From NCBI GenBank assembly GCA_958298945.1, contig OY282608.1, positions 11,447,933-11,511,932 of the forward strand: a DNA stretch of 64,000 nucleotides. The letters run 5' to 3'. Both the position numbers and the translations under genes were made by a program. Origin of the DNA: Atherix ibis. Lineage: Eukaryota; Arthropoda; Insecta; Diptera; Athericidae. Position 1 is the first letter of the stretch; every line of letters begins with the position of its first letter. Positions 22,241-34,424 of the stretch are shown in pieces. Under the pieces are notes generated by a model. That model was given only the letters and a program-made list of their open reading frames with translations. It did not search any database and was not told where the DNA came from.

Positions 22241-23299
22241 TGTTGGCTTGTTAGCTTGTTGGTGTGTTGGTTTGTTGGTCTGTTGGTTTATTGGTTTGTT
22301 GGTTTGTTGGTTTGTTGGATTGTTGGCTTGTTGGCTTGTTGGTTTGTTGGTTAGTTCGTTTGTTGGTTTGTTGGTTTGTTGGTTTTTTGGTTTGTTGGTT
22401 TGTTGGTTTGTTGGCTTGTTGGTTTGTTCGTTTGTTGGTTTGTTGGTTTGTTGTTTTGTTGGTTTGTTGGTTTGTTAGTTTGTTAGTTTGTTGGTTTGTT
22501 GGTTTGTTGGTTTGTTGGTTTGTTTGTTTGTTGGTTTGTTGGTTTGTTGGTTTGTTGGTTTGTTGGTTTGTTGGCTTATTGACTTGTTGGTTTGTTGGTT
22601 TGTTCGTTTGTTGGTTTGTTGGTTTGTTATTTTGTTGGTTTGTTGGGTTTTTGGTTTGTTGGTTTGTTGGCTTGTTGGTTTGTTAGTTTGTTTGTGTGTT
22701 TGTTTGTTGGCTTGTTGGCTTGTTGGTTTGTTGGTTTGTTGGTTTGTTGGTTTGTTGCTTAGTTCGTTTTTTGGTTTGTTGGCTTGTTGGTTTGTTCGTT
22801 TGTTGGTTGGTTGGTTACTTGGTTTGTTGGTTTATTGGTTTGTTGGTTTGTTGGTTTGTTAGTTTGTTCGTTTGTTGGTTTGTTGGTTTGTTCGTTTGTA
22901 GGTTTGTTGGTTTGTTGGCTTGTTGGCTTGTTGACTTATTGGTTTGTTGGCTTGTTGGTTTGTTCGTTTTTTGGTTTGTTGGCTTGTTGGTTTGTTGGCT
23001 TGTTGGTTTGTTGGTTTGTTGGTTTGTTGGTTTGTTGGTTTGTTGGCTTGTTAGCTTGTTGGTGTATTGGTTTGTTGGTTTGTTGGTTTGTTGGTTTATT
23101 GGTTTGTTGGTTTGTTGGTTTGTTGGTTTGTTCGCTTATTGGCTTATTGGTTTGTTGGTTAGTTCGTTTGTTGGTTTGTTGGTTTGTTGGTTTGTTGGTT
23201 TGTTGGTTTGTTGGTTTGTTGGTTTGTTGGTTTGTTTGTTTGTTGGTTTGTTGGCTTATTGGTTTGTTCGTTTTTTGGTTTGTTGGTTTGTTGGTTTGT
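22241..23299. repeat. Family C to D transition block
   Basis: Variant order is shared with about 43.79-44.9 kb (offset 21547, then 21499). Its left part also matches 20.5-21.0 kb and 17.2-17.7 kb at changing offsets. Marks include TTGGTCTGTTGG near 22275, TTGTTATTTTGTTGG near 22626, GCTTAGTTCG near 22758 and TTCGCTTATTGG near 23130. It carries the module with TAG near 22900. Confidence 0.75.
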
Positions 23300-26200
23300 T
23301 GGCTTGTTAGTTTGTTGGTTTGTTGGTTGTTTGGTTTGTTGGTTTGTTGGTTTGTTGGTTTGTTGGTTTGTTGGCTTATTGATTTGTTGGTTTGTTGGTT
23401 TGTTCGTTTGTTGGTTTGTTGGTTTGTTGTTTTGTTGGATTGTTGGCTTGTTGGTTTGTTGGTTTGTTGGCTTGTTGGTTTGTTGGTTTTTTGGTTTGTT
23501 GGTTTGTTGGTTTGTTGGTTTGTTGGTTTGTTGGTTTGTTGGTTTGTTGGTTTGTTGGTTTGTTGGTTTGTTGGTTAGTTGGTTTGTTGGTTTGTTGGTT
23601 TGTTGGTTTGTTGGCTTGTTGGTTTGTTGGTTTGTTAGTTTGTTGGTGTGTTTGTTTGTTGGCTTGTTGCTTTTTGGATTGTTGCTTTGTTGGTTTGTTG
23701 GTTTGTTGCTTTGTTCGTTTTTTGGTTTGTGGCTTGTTGGTTTGTTCGTTTGTTGGTTTGTTGGTTACTTGGTTTGTTGGCTTGTTGGTTTGTTGGTTTG
23801 TTGGTTTGTTAGTTTGTTGGTTTGTTGGTTTGTTGGTTTTTTCGTTTGTTGGTTTGTTTATTTGTTCGTTTGTTGGTTTGCTGGTTTGTTGGTTTGTCGG
23901 CTTGTTGGCTTGTTGGTTTGTTGATTTGTTGGTTTGTTGGTTTGTTGGCTTGTTGGTTTTGTTGGTTTGTTGGTTTGTTGGCTTGTTGGCTTGTTAGTTT
24001 GTTGGTTTGTTGGCTTGTTGGTTTTTTGGTTTGTTGGTTGGTTTGTTTGTTGGTTTGTTGGTTTGTTGGTTTATTGGTTTGTTGTTTTGTTGGTTTGTTG
24101 GTTTGTTGGTATGTTGGTTTGTTCATTTGTTGGTTTGTTGGCTTGTTGGTTTGTTGGCTTGCTGGTTTGTTGGTTTGTTGGCTTGTTGGTTTGCTGGTTT
24201 GTTGGCTTGTTGGCTTGTTGGTTTGTTCGTTTGTTCGTTTGTTGGTTTGTTAGTTTGTTGGTTTGTTGGTTTTTTGGTTTGTTGGTTTTTTGGTTTGTTG
24301 GCTTTTTGGCTTGTTCGTTTGTTGGTTGGTTGGTTACTTGGTTTGTTGGTTTGTTGGTTTATTGGTTTGTTGGTTTGTTAGTTTGTTCGTTTGTTGGTTT
24401 GTTGGTTTGTTCGTTTGTAGGTTTGTTGGTTTGTTGGCTTGTTAGCTTGTTGGCTTATTGGTTTGTTGGCTTGTTGGTTTGTTCGTTTTTTGGTTTGTTG
24501 GTTTGTTGGTTTGTTGGTTTGTTGCTTTGTTGGTTTGTTGGCTTGTTAGCTTGTTGGTGTGTTGGTTTGTTGGTTTGTTGGTTTGTTGGTTTGTTGGTTT
24601 GTTCGTTTGTTGGTTTGTTGGTTTGTTCGTTTGTAGGTTTGTTGGTTTGTTGGCTTGTTGGCTTGTTGGCTTGTTGGCTTATTGGTTTATTGGCTTGTTG
24701 GTTTGTTCGGTTTTTTGGTTTGTTGGTTTGTTGGTTTGTTGGTTTGTTGGTTTGTTGGTTTGTTGCTTTGTTGGTTTGTTGGCTTGTTAGCTTGTTGGTG
24801 TGTTGGTTTGTTGGTTTGTTGGTTTATTGGTTTGTTGGTTTGTTGATTTGTTGGATTGTTGGCTTGTTGGCTTGTTGGTTTGTTGGTTAGTTCGTTTGTT
24901 GGTTTGTTGGTTTGTTGGTTTGTTCGTTTGTTGGTTTGTTGGTTTGTTGTTTTGTTGGATTGTTGGCTTGTTGGTTTGTTGGTTTGTTGGCTTGTTGGTT
25001 TGCTAGTTTTTTGTTGGTTTGTTGGTTTGTTGCTTTTGTTGCTTTGTTCGTTTTTTGGTTTGTTGGCTTGTTGGTTTGTTCGTTTGTTGGTTGGTTGGTT
25101 ACTTGGTTTCTTGGTTTGTTGGTTTATTGGTTTGTTGGTTTGTTGGTTTGTTGGTTTGTTCGTTTGTTGGTTTGTTGGTTTGTTCGTTTGTAGGTTTGTT
25201 GGTTTGTTGGCTTGTTGGCTTGTTGGCTTATTGGTTTATTGGCTTGTTGGTTTGTTCGGTTTTTTGGTTTGTTGGTTTGTTGGTTTGTTGGTTTGTTGGT
25301 TTGTTGGTTTATTGGTTTGTTGTTTTGTTAGTTTGTTGGTATGTTGGTTTGTTCGTTTGTTGGTTTGTTGGCTTGTTGGTTTGTTGGCTTGTTGGTTTGT
25401 TGGTTTGTTGGCTTGTTGGTTTGCTGGTTTGTTGGCTTGTTGGCTTGTTGGTTTGTTCGTTTGTTCGTTTGTTGGTTTGTTGGTTTGTTGGTTTGTTGGT
25501 TTGTTGGTTTTTTGGTTTGTTGGTTTTTTGGTTTTCTGGCTTTTTGGCTTGTTGTTTTGTTGGTTAGTTGGTTTGTTGGTTTGTTGGTTTGTTGGTTTGT
25601 TGGTTTGTTGGTTTGTTGGTTTGTTGGTTTGTTGGTTTGTTGGTTTGTTGGTTTGTTGGTTTGTTGGCTTGTTGGTTTTTTGGTTTGTTGGTTTGTTGGT
25701 TTGTTGGTTTGTTGGCTTGTTGGTTTTTTGGTTTGTTGGTTTGTTGGTTTGTTGCTTTGTTCGTTTTTTGGTTTGTTGGCTTGTTGGCTTGTTGGTTTTT
25801 TGGTTTGTTGGTTTGTTTCTTTGTTGGTTTGTTGGTTTGTTGGTTTGTTGGTTTGTTAGTTTGTTGGTTTGTTGGTTTGTTGGTTTGTTTGTTTGTTGGT
25901 TTGTTGGTTTGTTGGTTTGTTGGTTTGTTGGTTTGTTGGCTTATTGGCTTGTTGGTTTGTTGGTTTGTTCGTTTGTTGGTTTGTTGGTTTGTTGTTTTGT
26001 TGGATTGTTGGCTTGTTGGTTTGTTGGTTTGTTGGTTTGTTAGTTTTTTGGTTTGTTGGTTTGTTGGTTTGTTGGTTTGTTGGCTTATTGGCTTGTTAGT
26101 TTGTTGGTTTGTTCGTTTGTTGGTTTGTTGGTTTGTTGTTTTGTTGGATTGTTGGCTTGTTGGTTTGTTGGTTTGTTGGTTTGTTAGTTTTTTGGTTTGT

Positions 26201-27040
26201 TGGTTTGTTGGTTTGTTGGTTTGTTGTTTTGTTGGTTGGTTGGCTTGTTGGCTTGTTGGTTTGTTGGTTTGTTGGTTTGTTGGTTTGTTGCTTTGTTCGT
26301 TTTTTGGTTTGTTGGCTTGTTGGTTTGTTCGTTTGTTGGTTGGTTGGTTACTTGGTTTGTTGGTTTGTTGGTTTATTGGTTTGTTGGTTTGTTGGTTTGT
26401 TGGTTTGTTCGTTTGTTGGTTTGTTGGTTTGTTCGTTTGTAGGTTTGTTGGTTTGTTGGCTTGTTAGATTGTTGGCTTTTTGGTTTGTTGGCTTTGTTGG
26501 CTTGTTGGCTTGTTGGTTTGTTGGTTTGTTGGTTTGTTGGTTTGTTGGTTTGTTGGCTTGTTAGCTTGTTGGTGTGTTGGTTTGTTGGTTTGTTGTTTTA
26601 TTGGTATATTGTTTTGTTGGCTTGTTGGATTGTTGGTTTGTTGGTTTCTTTGTTTGTTGGTTTGTTCGTTTGTTGGTTTGTTGGTTTGTTGGTTTGTTTC
26701 TTTGTTGGTTTGTTGGCTTGTTGGTTTGTTGGTTTGTTGGTTTGTTGGTTTGTTGGTTTGTTTGTTTGTTGGTTTGTTGGTTTGTTGGTTTGATGGTTTG
26801 TTGGTTTGTTGGCTTATTGGCTTGTTGGTTTGTTGGTTTGTTCGTTTGTTGGTTTGTTGGTTTGTTGGTTTGTTGGTTTGTTAGTTTTTTGGTTTGTTGG
26901 TTTGTTGGTTTGTTGGTTTGTTGGTTTGTTGGTTTGTTGGTTTGTTGGTTTGTTGGTTTGTTGGCTTGTTGGTTTGTTGGTTTAATAGTTTGTTTGTGTG
27001 TTTGTTTGTTGGATTGTTGGCTTGTTGGTTTGTTGGTTTG
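23300..27040. repeat. Family D+A composite repeat, copy 1 (about 3.74 kb)
   Basis: A D segment (about 23.3-24.3 kb) is followed by an A segment (about 24.4-26.95 kb). D marks are GGTTTGTGGCTTG (one base short) near 23725, TTTATTTGTTCG near 23847 and GTCGGCTTG near 23897. A marks are TTCGGTTTTTTGG (C at 24708 and 25257) and GCTTTTGTTGCTTTG near 25031. The D anchors recur 3731 bp on, and again 4671 bp after that, so the same composite occurs three times. The A part matches family A in the first 2.7 kb of the window at about 24.7 kb distance. Confidence 0.82.
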
Positions 27041-28139
27041 TTGGTTTGTTGGCTTGTTGGCTTGTTGGTTTGTTGGTTTGTTGGTTGTTTGGTTTGTTGG
27101 TTTGTTGGTTTGTTGGTTTGTTGGTTTGTTGGCTTATTGATTTGTTGGTTTGTTCGTTTGTTGGTTTGTTGGTTTGTTGTTTTGTTGGATTGTTGGCTTG
27201 TTGGTTTGTTGGTTTGTTGGCTTGTTGGTTTGTTGGTTTTTTGGTTTGTTGGTTTGTTGGTTTGTTGGTTTGTTGGTTTGTTGGTTTGTTGGTTTGTTGG
27301 TTTGTTGGTTTGTTGGTTAGTTGGTTTGTTGGTTTGTTGGTTTGTTGGTTTGTTGGCTTGTTGGTTTGTTGGTTTGTTAGTTTGTTGGTATGTTTGTTTG
27401 TTGGCTTGTTGCTTTTTGGTTTGTTGGTTTGTTGGTTTGTTGGTTTGTTGCTTTGTTCGTTTTTTGGTTTTGTGGCTTGTTGGTTTGTTCGTTTGTTGGT
27501 TTGTTGGTTACTTGGTTGGTTTGTTGGTTTGTTGGTTTGTTAGTTTGTTGGTTTGTTGGTTTGTTGGTTATTTCGTTTGTTGGTTTGTTTATTTGTTCGT
27601 TTGTTGGTTTGCTGGTTTGTTGGTTTGTCGGCTTGTTGGCTTGTTGGTTTGTTGATTTGTTGGTTTGCTGGTTTGTTGGCTTGTTGGTTTTGTTGGTTTG
27701 TTGGTTTGTTGGCTTGTTGGCTTGTTAGTTTGTTGGTTTGTTGGCTTGTTGGTTTTTTGGTTTGTTGGTTGGTTTGTTTGTTGGTTTGTTGGTTTGTTTG
27801 TTTATTGGTTTGTTGTTTTGTTGGTATGTTGGTTTGTTCGTTTGTTGGTTTGTTGGCTTGTTGGTTTGTTGGCTTGTTGGTTTGTTGGTTTGTTGGCTTG
27901 TTGGTTTGCTGGTTTGTTGGCTTGTTGGCTTGTTGGTTTGTTCGTTTGTTCGTTTGTTGGTTTGTTGGTTTGTTGGTTTGTTGGTTTGTTAGTTTTTTGG
28001 TTTGTTGGTTTGTTGGTTTGTTGGTTTGTTGGTTTGTTGGTTTGTTGGTTTTTTGGTTTGTTGGTTTTTTGGTTTGTTGGCTTTTTGGCTTGTTCGTTTG
28101 TTGGTTGGTTGGTTACTTGGTTTGTTGGTTTGTTGGTTT

Positions 28140-29128
28140 ATTGGTTTGTTGGTTTGTTGGTTTGTTCGTTTGTTGGTTTGTTGGTTTGTTCGTTTGTAGG
28201 TTTGTTGGTTTGTTGGCTTGTTAGCTTGTTGGCTTATTGGTTTGTTGGCTTGTTGGTTTGTTCGTTTTTTGGTTTGTTGGTTTGTTGGTTTGTTGGTTTG
28301 TTGCTTTGTTGGTTTGTTGGCTTGTTAGCTTGTTGGTGTGTTGGTTTGTTGGTTTGTTGGTTTATTGGTTTGTTGGTTTGTTGATTTGTTGGATTGTTGG
28401 CTTGTTGGCTTGTTGGTTTGTTGGTTAGTTCGTTTGTTGGTTTGTTGGTTTGTTGGTTTGTTGGTTTGTTGGTTTGTTGGTTTGTTGGTTTGTTGGCTTG
28501 TTGGTTTGTTCGTTTGTTGGTTTGTTGGTTTGTTGTTTTGTTGGTTTGCTGGTTTGTTGGTTTGTTGGTTTGTTGGTTTGTTGGTTTGTTTGTTTGTTGG
28601 TTTGTTGGTTTGTTGGTTTGTTGGTTTGTTGGTTTGTTGGCTTATTGACTTGTTGGTTTGTTGGTTTGTTCGTTTGTTGGTTTGTTGGTTTGTTGTTTTG
28701 TTGGATTGTTGGCTTGTTGGTTTGTTGGTTTGTTGGCTTGTTGGTTTGTTAGTTTTTTGTTGGTTTGTTGGTTTGTTGCTTTTGTTGCTTTGTTCGTTTT
28801 TTGGTTTGTTGGCTTGTTGGTTTGTTTGTTTGTTGGTTGGTTGGTTACTTGGTTTCTTGGTTTGTTGGTTTATTGGTTTGTTGGTTTGTTGGTTTGTTGG
28901 TTTGTTCGTTTGTTGGTTTGTTGGTTTGTTCGTTTGTAGGTTTGTTGGTTTGTTGGCTTGTTGGCTTGTTGGCTTGTTGGCTTATTGGTTTATTGGCTTG
29001 TTGGTTTGTTCGGTTTTTTGGTTTGTTGGTTTGTTGGTTTGTTGGTTTGTTGGTTTGTTGGTTTATTGGTTTGTTGTTTTGTTGGTTTGTTGGTATGTTG
29101 GTTTGTTCGTTTGTTGGTTTGTTGGTTT
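28140..29128. repeat. 989 bp duplication, copy 1
   Basis: Matches 29129 onward at offset 989. The shared stretch runs from the module at TGTAGG (28197-28202) through GGCTTGTTAGCTTG and GGTTAGTTCG. The offset becomes 973 (16 bp, two units shorter) from about 28.66 to 28.94 kb. Confidence 0.8.
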
Positions 29129-30070
29129 ATTGGTTTGTTGGTTCGTTGGTTTGTTCGTTTGTTGGTTTGTTGGTTTGTTCGTTTGTAGGTTTGTTGGTTT
29201 GTTGGCTTGTTAGCTTGTTGGCTTATTGGTTTGTTGGCTTGTTGGTTTGTTCGTTTTTTGGTTTGTTGGTTTGTTGGTTTGTTGGTTTGTTGGTTTGTTG
29301 GTTTGTTGGCTTGTTAGCTTGTTGGTTTGTTGGTTTGTTGGTTTGTTGGTTTATTGGTTTGTTGGTTTGTTGATTTGTTGGATTGTTGGCTTGTTGGCTT
29401 GTTGGTTTGTTGGTTAGTTCGTTTGTTGGTTTGTTGGTTTGTTGGTTTGTTGGTTTGTTGGTTTGTTGGCTTGTTGGTTTGTTCGTTTGTTGGTTTGTTG
29501 GTTTGTTGTTTTGTATGTTTGTTGGTTTGTTGGTTTGTTGGTTTGTTGGTTTGTTGGTTTGTTTGTTTGTTGGTTTGTTGGTTAGTTAGTTTGTTGGTTT
29601 GTTGCTTTGTTGGCTTATTGACTTGTTGGTTTGTTGGTTTGTTCGTTTGTTGGTTTGTTGGTTTGTTGTTTTGTTGGATTGTTGGCTTGTTGGTTTGTTG
29701 GTTTGTTGGCTTGTTGTATTGCTAGTTTTTTATTGGTTTGTTGGTTTGTTGCTTTTGTTGCTTTGTTCGTTTTTTGGTTTGTTGGCTTGTTGGTTTGTTC
29801 GTTTGTTGGTTGGTTGGTTACTTGGTTTCTTGGTTTGTTGGTTTATTGGTTTGTTGGTTTGTTGGTTTTTTGGTTTGTTCGTTTGTTGGTTTGTTGGTTT
29901 GTTCGTTTGTAGGTTTGTTGGTTTGTTGGCTTGTTGGCTTGTTGGCTTATTGGTTTATTGGCTTGTTGTTTTGTTCGGTTTTTTGGTTTGTTGGTTTGTT
30001 GGTTTGTTGGTTTATTGGTTTGTTGTTTTGTTGGTTTGTTGGTATGTTGGTTTGTTCGTTTGTTGGTTTG
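29129..30070. repeat. 989 bp duplication, copy 2
   Basis: Second copy. Point differences from copy 1 include TTGTATGTTTG near 29513, a GGTTAGTTAGTTTG string near 29580, TTGTATTGCTAG near 29714 and GGCTTGTTGTTTTG near 29960. The density of private changes shows this pair is older than the 46-64 kb pairs. Confidence 0.78.
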
Positions 30071-33000
30071 TTGGCTTGTTGGTTTGTTGGCTTGTTGGTT
30101 TGTTGGTTTGTTGGCTTGTTGGTTTGCTGGTTTGTTGGCTTGTTGGCTTGTTGGTTTGTTCGTTTGTTCGTTTGTTGGTTTGTTGGTTTGTTGGTTTGTT
30201 GGTTTGTTGGTTTTTTGGTTTGTTGGTTTTTTGGTTTGTTGGCTTTTTGGCTTGTTGTTTTGTTGGTTAGTTGGTTTGTTGGTTTGTTTGTTTGTTGGTT
30301 TGTTGGTTTGTTGGTTTGTTGGTTTGTTGGTTTGTTGGTTTGTTGGTTTGTTGGTTTGTTGGTTTGTTGGTTTGTTGACTTTTTGGTTTTTTGGTTTGTT
30401 GGTTTGTTAGTTTGTTGGTTTGTTGGTTTGTTGGTTTGTTGGCTTGTTGGTTTTTTGGTTTGTTGGTTTGTTGGTTTGTTGCTTTGTTCGTTTTTTGGTT
30501 TGTTGGCTTGTTGGCTTGTTAGTTTTTTGGTTTGTTGGTTTGTTTCTTTTTTGGTTTGTTAGTTTGTTGGTTTATTGGTTTGTTGGTTTGTTGGTTTGTT
30601 TGTTTGTTGGTTTGTTGGTTTGTTGGTTTGTTGGTTTGTTGGTTTGTTGGCTTATTGGCTTGTTGGTTTGTTGGTTTGTTCGTTTGTTGGTTTGTTGGTT
30701 TGTTGTTTTGTTGGATTGTTGGCTTGTTGGTTTGTTGGTTTGTTGGTTTGTTAGTTTTTTTGGTTTGTTGGTTTGATGGTTTGTTGGTTTGTTGGCTTAT
30801 TGGCTTGTTGGTTTGTTGGTTTGTTCGTTTGTTGGTTTGTTTGTTTGTTGTTTTGTTGGATTGTTGGCTTGTTGGTTTGTTGGTTTGTTGGTTTGTTAGT
30901 TTTTTGGTTTGTTGGTTTGTTGGTTTGTTGGTTTGTTGGTTTGTTGGTTGGTTGGCTTGTTGGCTTGTTGGTTTGTTGGTTTGTTGGTTTGTTGGTTTGT
31001 TGCTTTGTTCGTTTTTTGGTTTGTTGGCTTGTTGGTTTGTTCGTTTGTTGGTTGGTTGGTTTTTGGTTTGTTGGTTTGTTGGTTTATTGGTTTGTTGGTT
31101 TGTTGGTTTGTTGGTTTGTTCGTTTGTTGGTTTGTTGGTTTGTTCGTTTGTAGGTTTGTTGGTTTGTTGGCTTGTTAGATTGTTGGCTTTTTGGTTTGTT
31201 GGCTTTGTTGGCTTGTTGGCTTGTTGGTTTGTTGGTTAGTTGGTTTGTTGGTTTGTTGGTTTGTTGGCTTGTTAGCTTGTTGGTGTGTTGGTTTGTTGGT
31301 TTGTTGTTTTATTGGTATATTGTTTTGTTGGCTTGTTGGATTGTTGGTTTGTTGGTTTCTTTGTTTGTTGGTTTGTTGGTTTGTTGGTTTGTTGGTTTGT
31401 TGGTTTGTTTCTTTGTTGGTTTGTTGGTTTGTTGGTTTGTTGGTTTGTTGGTTTGTTGGTTTGTTGGTTTGTTTGTTTGTTGGTTTGTTGGTTTGTTGGT
31501 TTAATGGTTTGTTGGTTTGTTGGCTTATTGGCTTGTTGGTTTGTTGGTTTGTTCGTTTGTTGGTTTGTTGGTTTGTTGGTTTGTTAGTTTTTTGGTTTGT
31601 TGGTTTGTTGGTTTGTTGGTTTGTTGGTTTGTTGGTTTGTTGGTTTGTTGGTTTGTTGGCTTGTTGGTTTGTTGGTTTGTTAGTTTGTTTGTGTGTTTGT
31701 TTGTTGGCTTGTTGGCTTGTTGGTTTGTTGGTTCGTTGGTTGTTTGGTTTGTTGGTTTGTTGGTTTGTTGGTTTGTTGGCTTGTTGGCTTATTGATTTGT
31801 TGGTTTGTTGGTTTGTTCGTTTGTTGGTTTGTTGGTTTGTTGTTTTGTTGGATTGTTGGCTTGTTGGTTTGTTGGTTTGTTGGCTTGTTGGTTTGTTGGT
31901 TTTTTGGTTTGTTGGTTTGTTGGTTTGTTGGTTTGTTGGTTTGTTGGTTTGTTGGTTATGTTGGTTTGTTGGTTTGTTGGTTTGTTGGTTTGTTGGTTAG
32001 TTGGTTTGTTGGTTTGTTGGTTTGTTGGTTTGTTGGCTTGTTGGTTTGTTGGTTTGTTTGTTTGTTGGTATGTTTGTTTGTTGGCTTGTTGCTTTTTGGT
32101 TTGTTGGTTTGTTGGTTTGTTGGTTTGTTGCTTTGTTCGTTTTTTGGTTTGTGGCTTGTTGGTTTGTTCGTTTGTTGGTTTGTTGGTTACTTGGTTGGTT
32201 TGTTGGTTTGTTAGTTTGTTGGTTTGTTGGTTTGTTGGTTATTTCGTTTGTTGGTTTGTTTATTTGTTCGTTTGTTGGTTTGCTGGTTTGTTGGTTTGTC
32301 GGCTTGTTGGCTTGTTGGTTTGTTAATTTGTTGGTTTGTTGGTTTGTTGGCTTGTTGGTTTTGTTGGTTTGTTGGTTTGTTGGCTTGTTGGCTTGTTAGT
32401 TTGTTGGTTTGTTGGCTTGTTGGTTTTTTGGTTTGTTGGTTGGTTTGTTTGTTGGTTTGTTGGTTTGTTGGTTTATTGGTTTGTTGTTTTGTTGGTTTGT
32501 TGGTTTGTTGGTATGTTGGTTTGTTCGTTTGTTGGTTTGTTGGCTTGTTGGTTTGTTGGCTTGTTGGTTTGCTGGTTTGTTGGCTTGTTGGCTTGTTGGT
32601 TTGTTCGTTTGTTCGTTTGTTGGTTTGTTGGTTTGTTGGTTTGTTGGTTTGTTGGTTTTTTGGTTTGTTGGTTTTTTGGTTTGTTGGCTTTTTGGCTTGT
32701 TCGTTTGTTGGTTGGTTGGTTACTTGGTTTGTTGGTTTGTTGGTTTATTGGTTTGTTGGTTTGTTGGTTTGTTCGTTTGTTGGTTTGTTGGTTTGTTCGT
32801 TTGTAGGTTTGTTGGTTTGTTGGCTTGTTAGCTTGTTGGCTTATTGGTTTGTTGGCTTGTTGGTTTGTTCGTTTTTTGGTTTGTTGGTTTGTTGGTTTGT
32901 TGCTTTGTTGGTTTGTTGGCTTGTTAGCTTGTTGGTGTGTTGGTTTGTTGGTTTGTTGGTTTATTGGTTTGTTGGTTTGTTGATTTGTTGGATTGTTGGC

Positions 33001-33960
33001 TTGTTGGCTTGTTGGTTTGTTGGTTAGTTCGTTTGTTGGTTTGTTGGTTTGTTGGTTTGTTGGTTTGTTGGTTTGTTGGTTTGTTGGTTTGTTGGTTTGT
33101 TGGTTTGTTGGCTTGTTGGTTTGTTCGTTTGTTGGTTTGTTGGTTTGTTGTTTTGTTGGTTTGTTGGTTTGTTGGTTTGTTGGTTTGTTGGTTTGTTTGT
33201 TTGTTGGTTTGTTGGTTTGTTGGTCTGTTGGTTTGTTGGTTTGTTGGTTTGTTGGCTTATTGACTTGTTGGTTTGTTGGTTTGTTCGTTTGTTGGTTTGT
33301 TGGTTTGTTGTTTTGTTGGATTGTTGGCTTGTTGGTTTGTTGGTTTGTTGGCTTGTTGGTTTGTTAGTTTTTTGTTGGTTTGTTGGTTTATTGCTTTTGT
33401 TGCTTTGTTCGTTTTTTGGTTTGTTGGCTTGTTGGTTTGTTCGTTTGTTGGTTGGTTGGTTACTTGGTTTCTTGGTTTGTTGGTTTATTGGTTTGTTGGT
33501 TTGTTGGTTTGTTGGTTTGTTCGTTTGTTGGTTTGTTGGTTTGTTCGTTTGTAGGTTTGTTGGTTTGTTGGCTTGTTGGCTTGTTGGCTTATTGGTTTAT
33601 TGGCTTGTTGGTTTGTTCGGTTTTTTGGTTTGTTGGTTTGTTGGTTTGTTGGTTTGTTGGTTTGTTGGTTTATTGGTTTGTTGTTTTGTTGGTTTGTTGG
33701 TATGTTGGTTTGTTCGTTTGTTGGTTTGTTGGCTTGTTGGTTTGTTGGCTTGTTGCTTTGTTGGTTTGTTGGCTTGTTGGTTTGCTGGTTTGTTGGCTTG
33801 TTGGCTTGTTGGTTTGTTCGTTTGTTCGTTTGTTGGTTTGTTGGTTTGTTGGTTTGTTGGTTTGTTGGTTTGTTGGTTTTTTGGTTTGTTGGTTTTTTGG
33901 TTTGTTGGCTTTTTGGCTTGTTGTTTTGTTGGTTAGTTGGCTAGTTGGTTTGTTGGTTTT

Positions 33961-34116
33961 TTGGTTTGTTGGTTTGTTGGTTTGTTGGTTTGTTGGTTTG
34001 TTGGTTTGTTGGTTTGTTGGTTTGTTGGTTTGTTGGTTTGTTGGTTTGTTGGTTTGTTGGTTTGTTGGTTTGTTGGTTTGTTGGTTTGTTGGTTTGTTGG
34101 TTTGTTGGTTTGTTGG
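33961..34116. repeat. Longest uninterrupted consensus run (about 156 bp)
   Basis: About 19 consecutive GGTTTGTT units without a visible variant, ended by GGCTTG at 34115-34120. It is the longest pure run I found by reading. Others of 100-146 bp lie near 5475-5580, 11996-12098, 25567-25669 and 43247-43392. The related blocks at 28-31 kb and 0.9-1.2 kb have shorter or interrupted runs here, so this is a likely spot of recent unit gain. Confidence 0.8.
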
Positions 34117-34332
34117 CTTGTTGGTTTTTTGGTTTGTTGGTTTGTTGGTTTGTTGCTTTGTTCGTTTTTTGGTTTGTTGGCTTGTTGGCTTGTTGGTTTT
34201 TTGGTTTGTTGGTTGGTTTCTTTGTTGGTTTGTTGGTTTGTTGGTTTGTTGGTTTGTTGGTTTGTTGGTTACTTGGTTTGTTGGCTTGTTGGTTTGTTGG
34301 TTTGTTGGTTTGTTGGTTTGTTGGTTTTTTTG

Positions 34333-34352
34333 TTTGTTTGTTTGTTTGTTTG
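34333..34352. repeat. TTTG microsatellite, five units
   Basis: Five consecutive TTTG tetramers follow a seven-T run at 34325-34331 and a G at 34332, and precede TTCG. It resembles the family B tracts at 12.37, 38.0 and 40.4 kb but sits in a family A block. Its left side reads GGTTTTTTTG instead of GGTTTTTTCG. Confidence 0.8.
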
Positions 34353-34424
34353 TTCGTTTGTTGGTTTGTTGGTTTGTTGGTTTATTGGTTGGTTGGCTTG
34401 TTGGTTTGTTGGTTTGTTAGTTTG

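Larger units (their letters stand above)
27041..31715. repeat. Family D+A composite repeat, copy 2 (about 4.67 kb)
   Basis: Longer than copy 1 mainly because it holds an internal duplication of about 989 bp (28140-29128 and 29129-30070). The end of the block (26.46-27.0 in copy 1, 31.17-31.7 here) keeps a constant 4711 bp offset. Private changes include GGTTTTGTGGCTTG near 27466, where an extra T follows the family's one-base deletion, and GGTTGGTTTTTGG near 31053, where the usual GGTTACTTGG is missing. Confidence 0.82.
31716..34424. repeat. Family D+A composite repeat, copy 3
   Basis: The D part (31.8-32.7 kb) sits 4671 bp after its copy 2 equivalent. The A part matches 28.3-28.9 kb (offset 4599-4615) and 29.3-29.9 kb (offset 3610-3642). 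It contains GGTTATGTTGG near 31955, a one-base phase change private to this copy. It also contains TTCGGTTTTTTGG (C at 33618), GGCTAGTTGG near 33939, the longest pure run in the window, and a TTTG tract near 34333. Confidence 0.78.
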
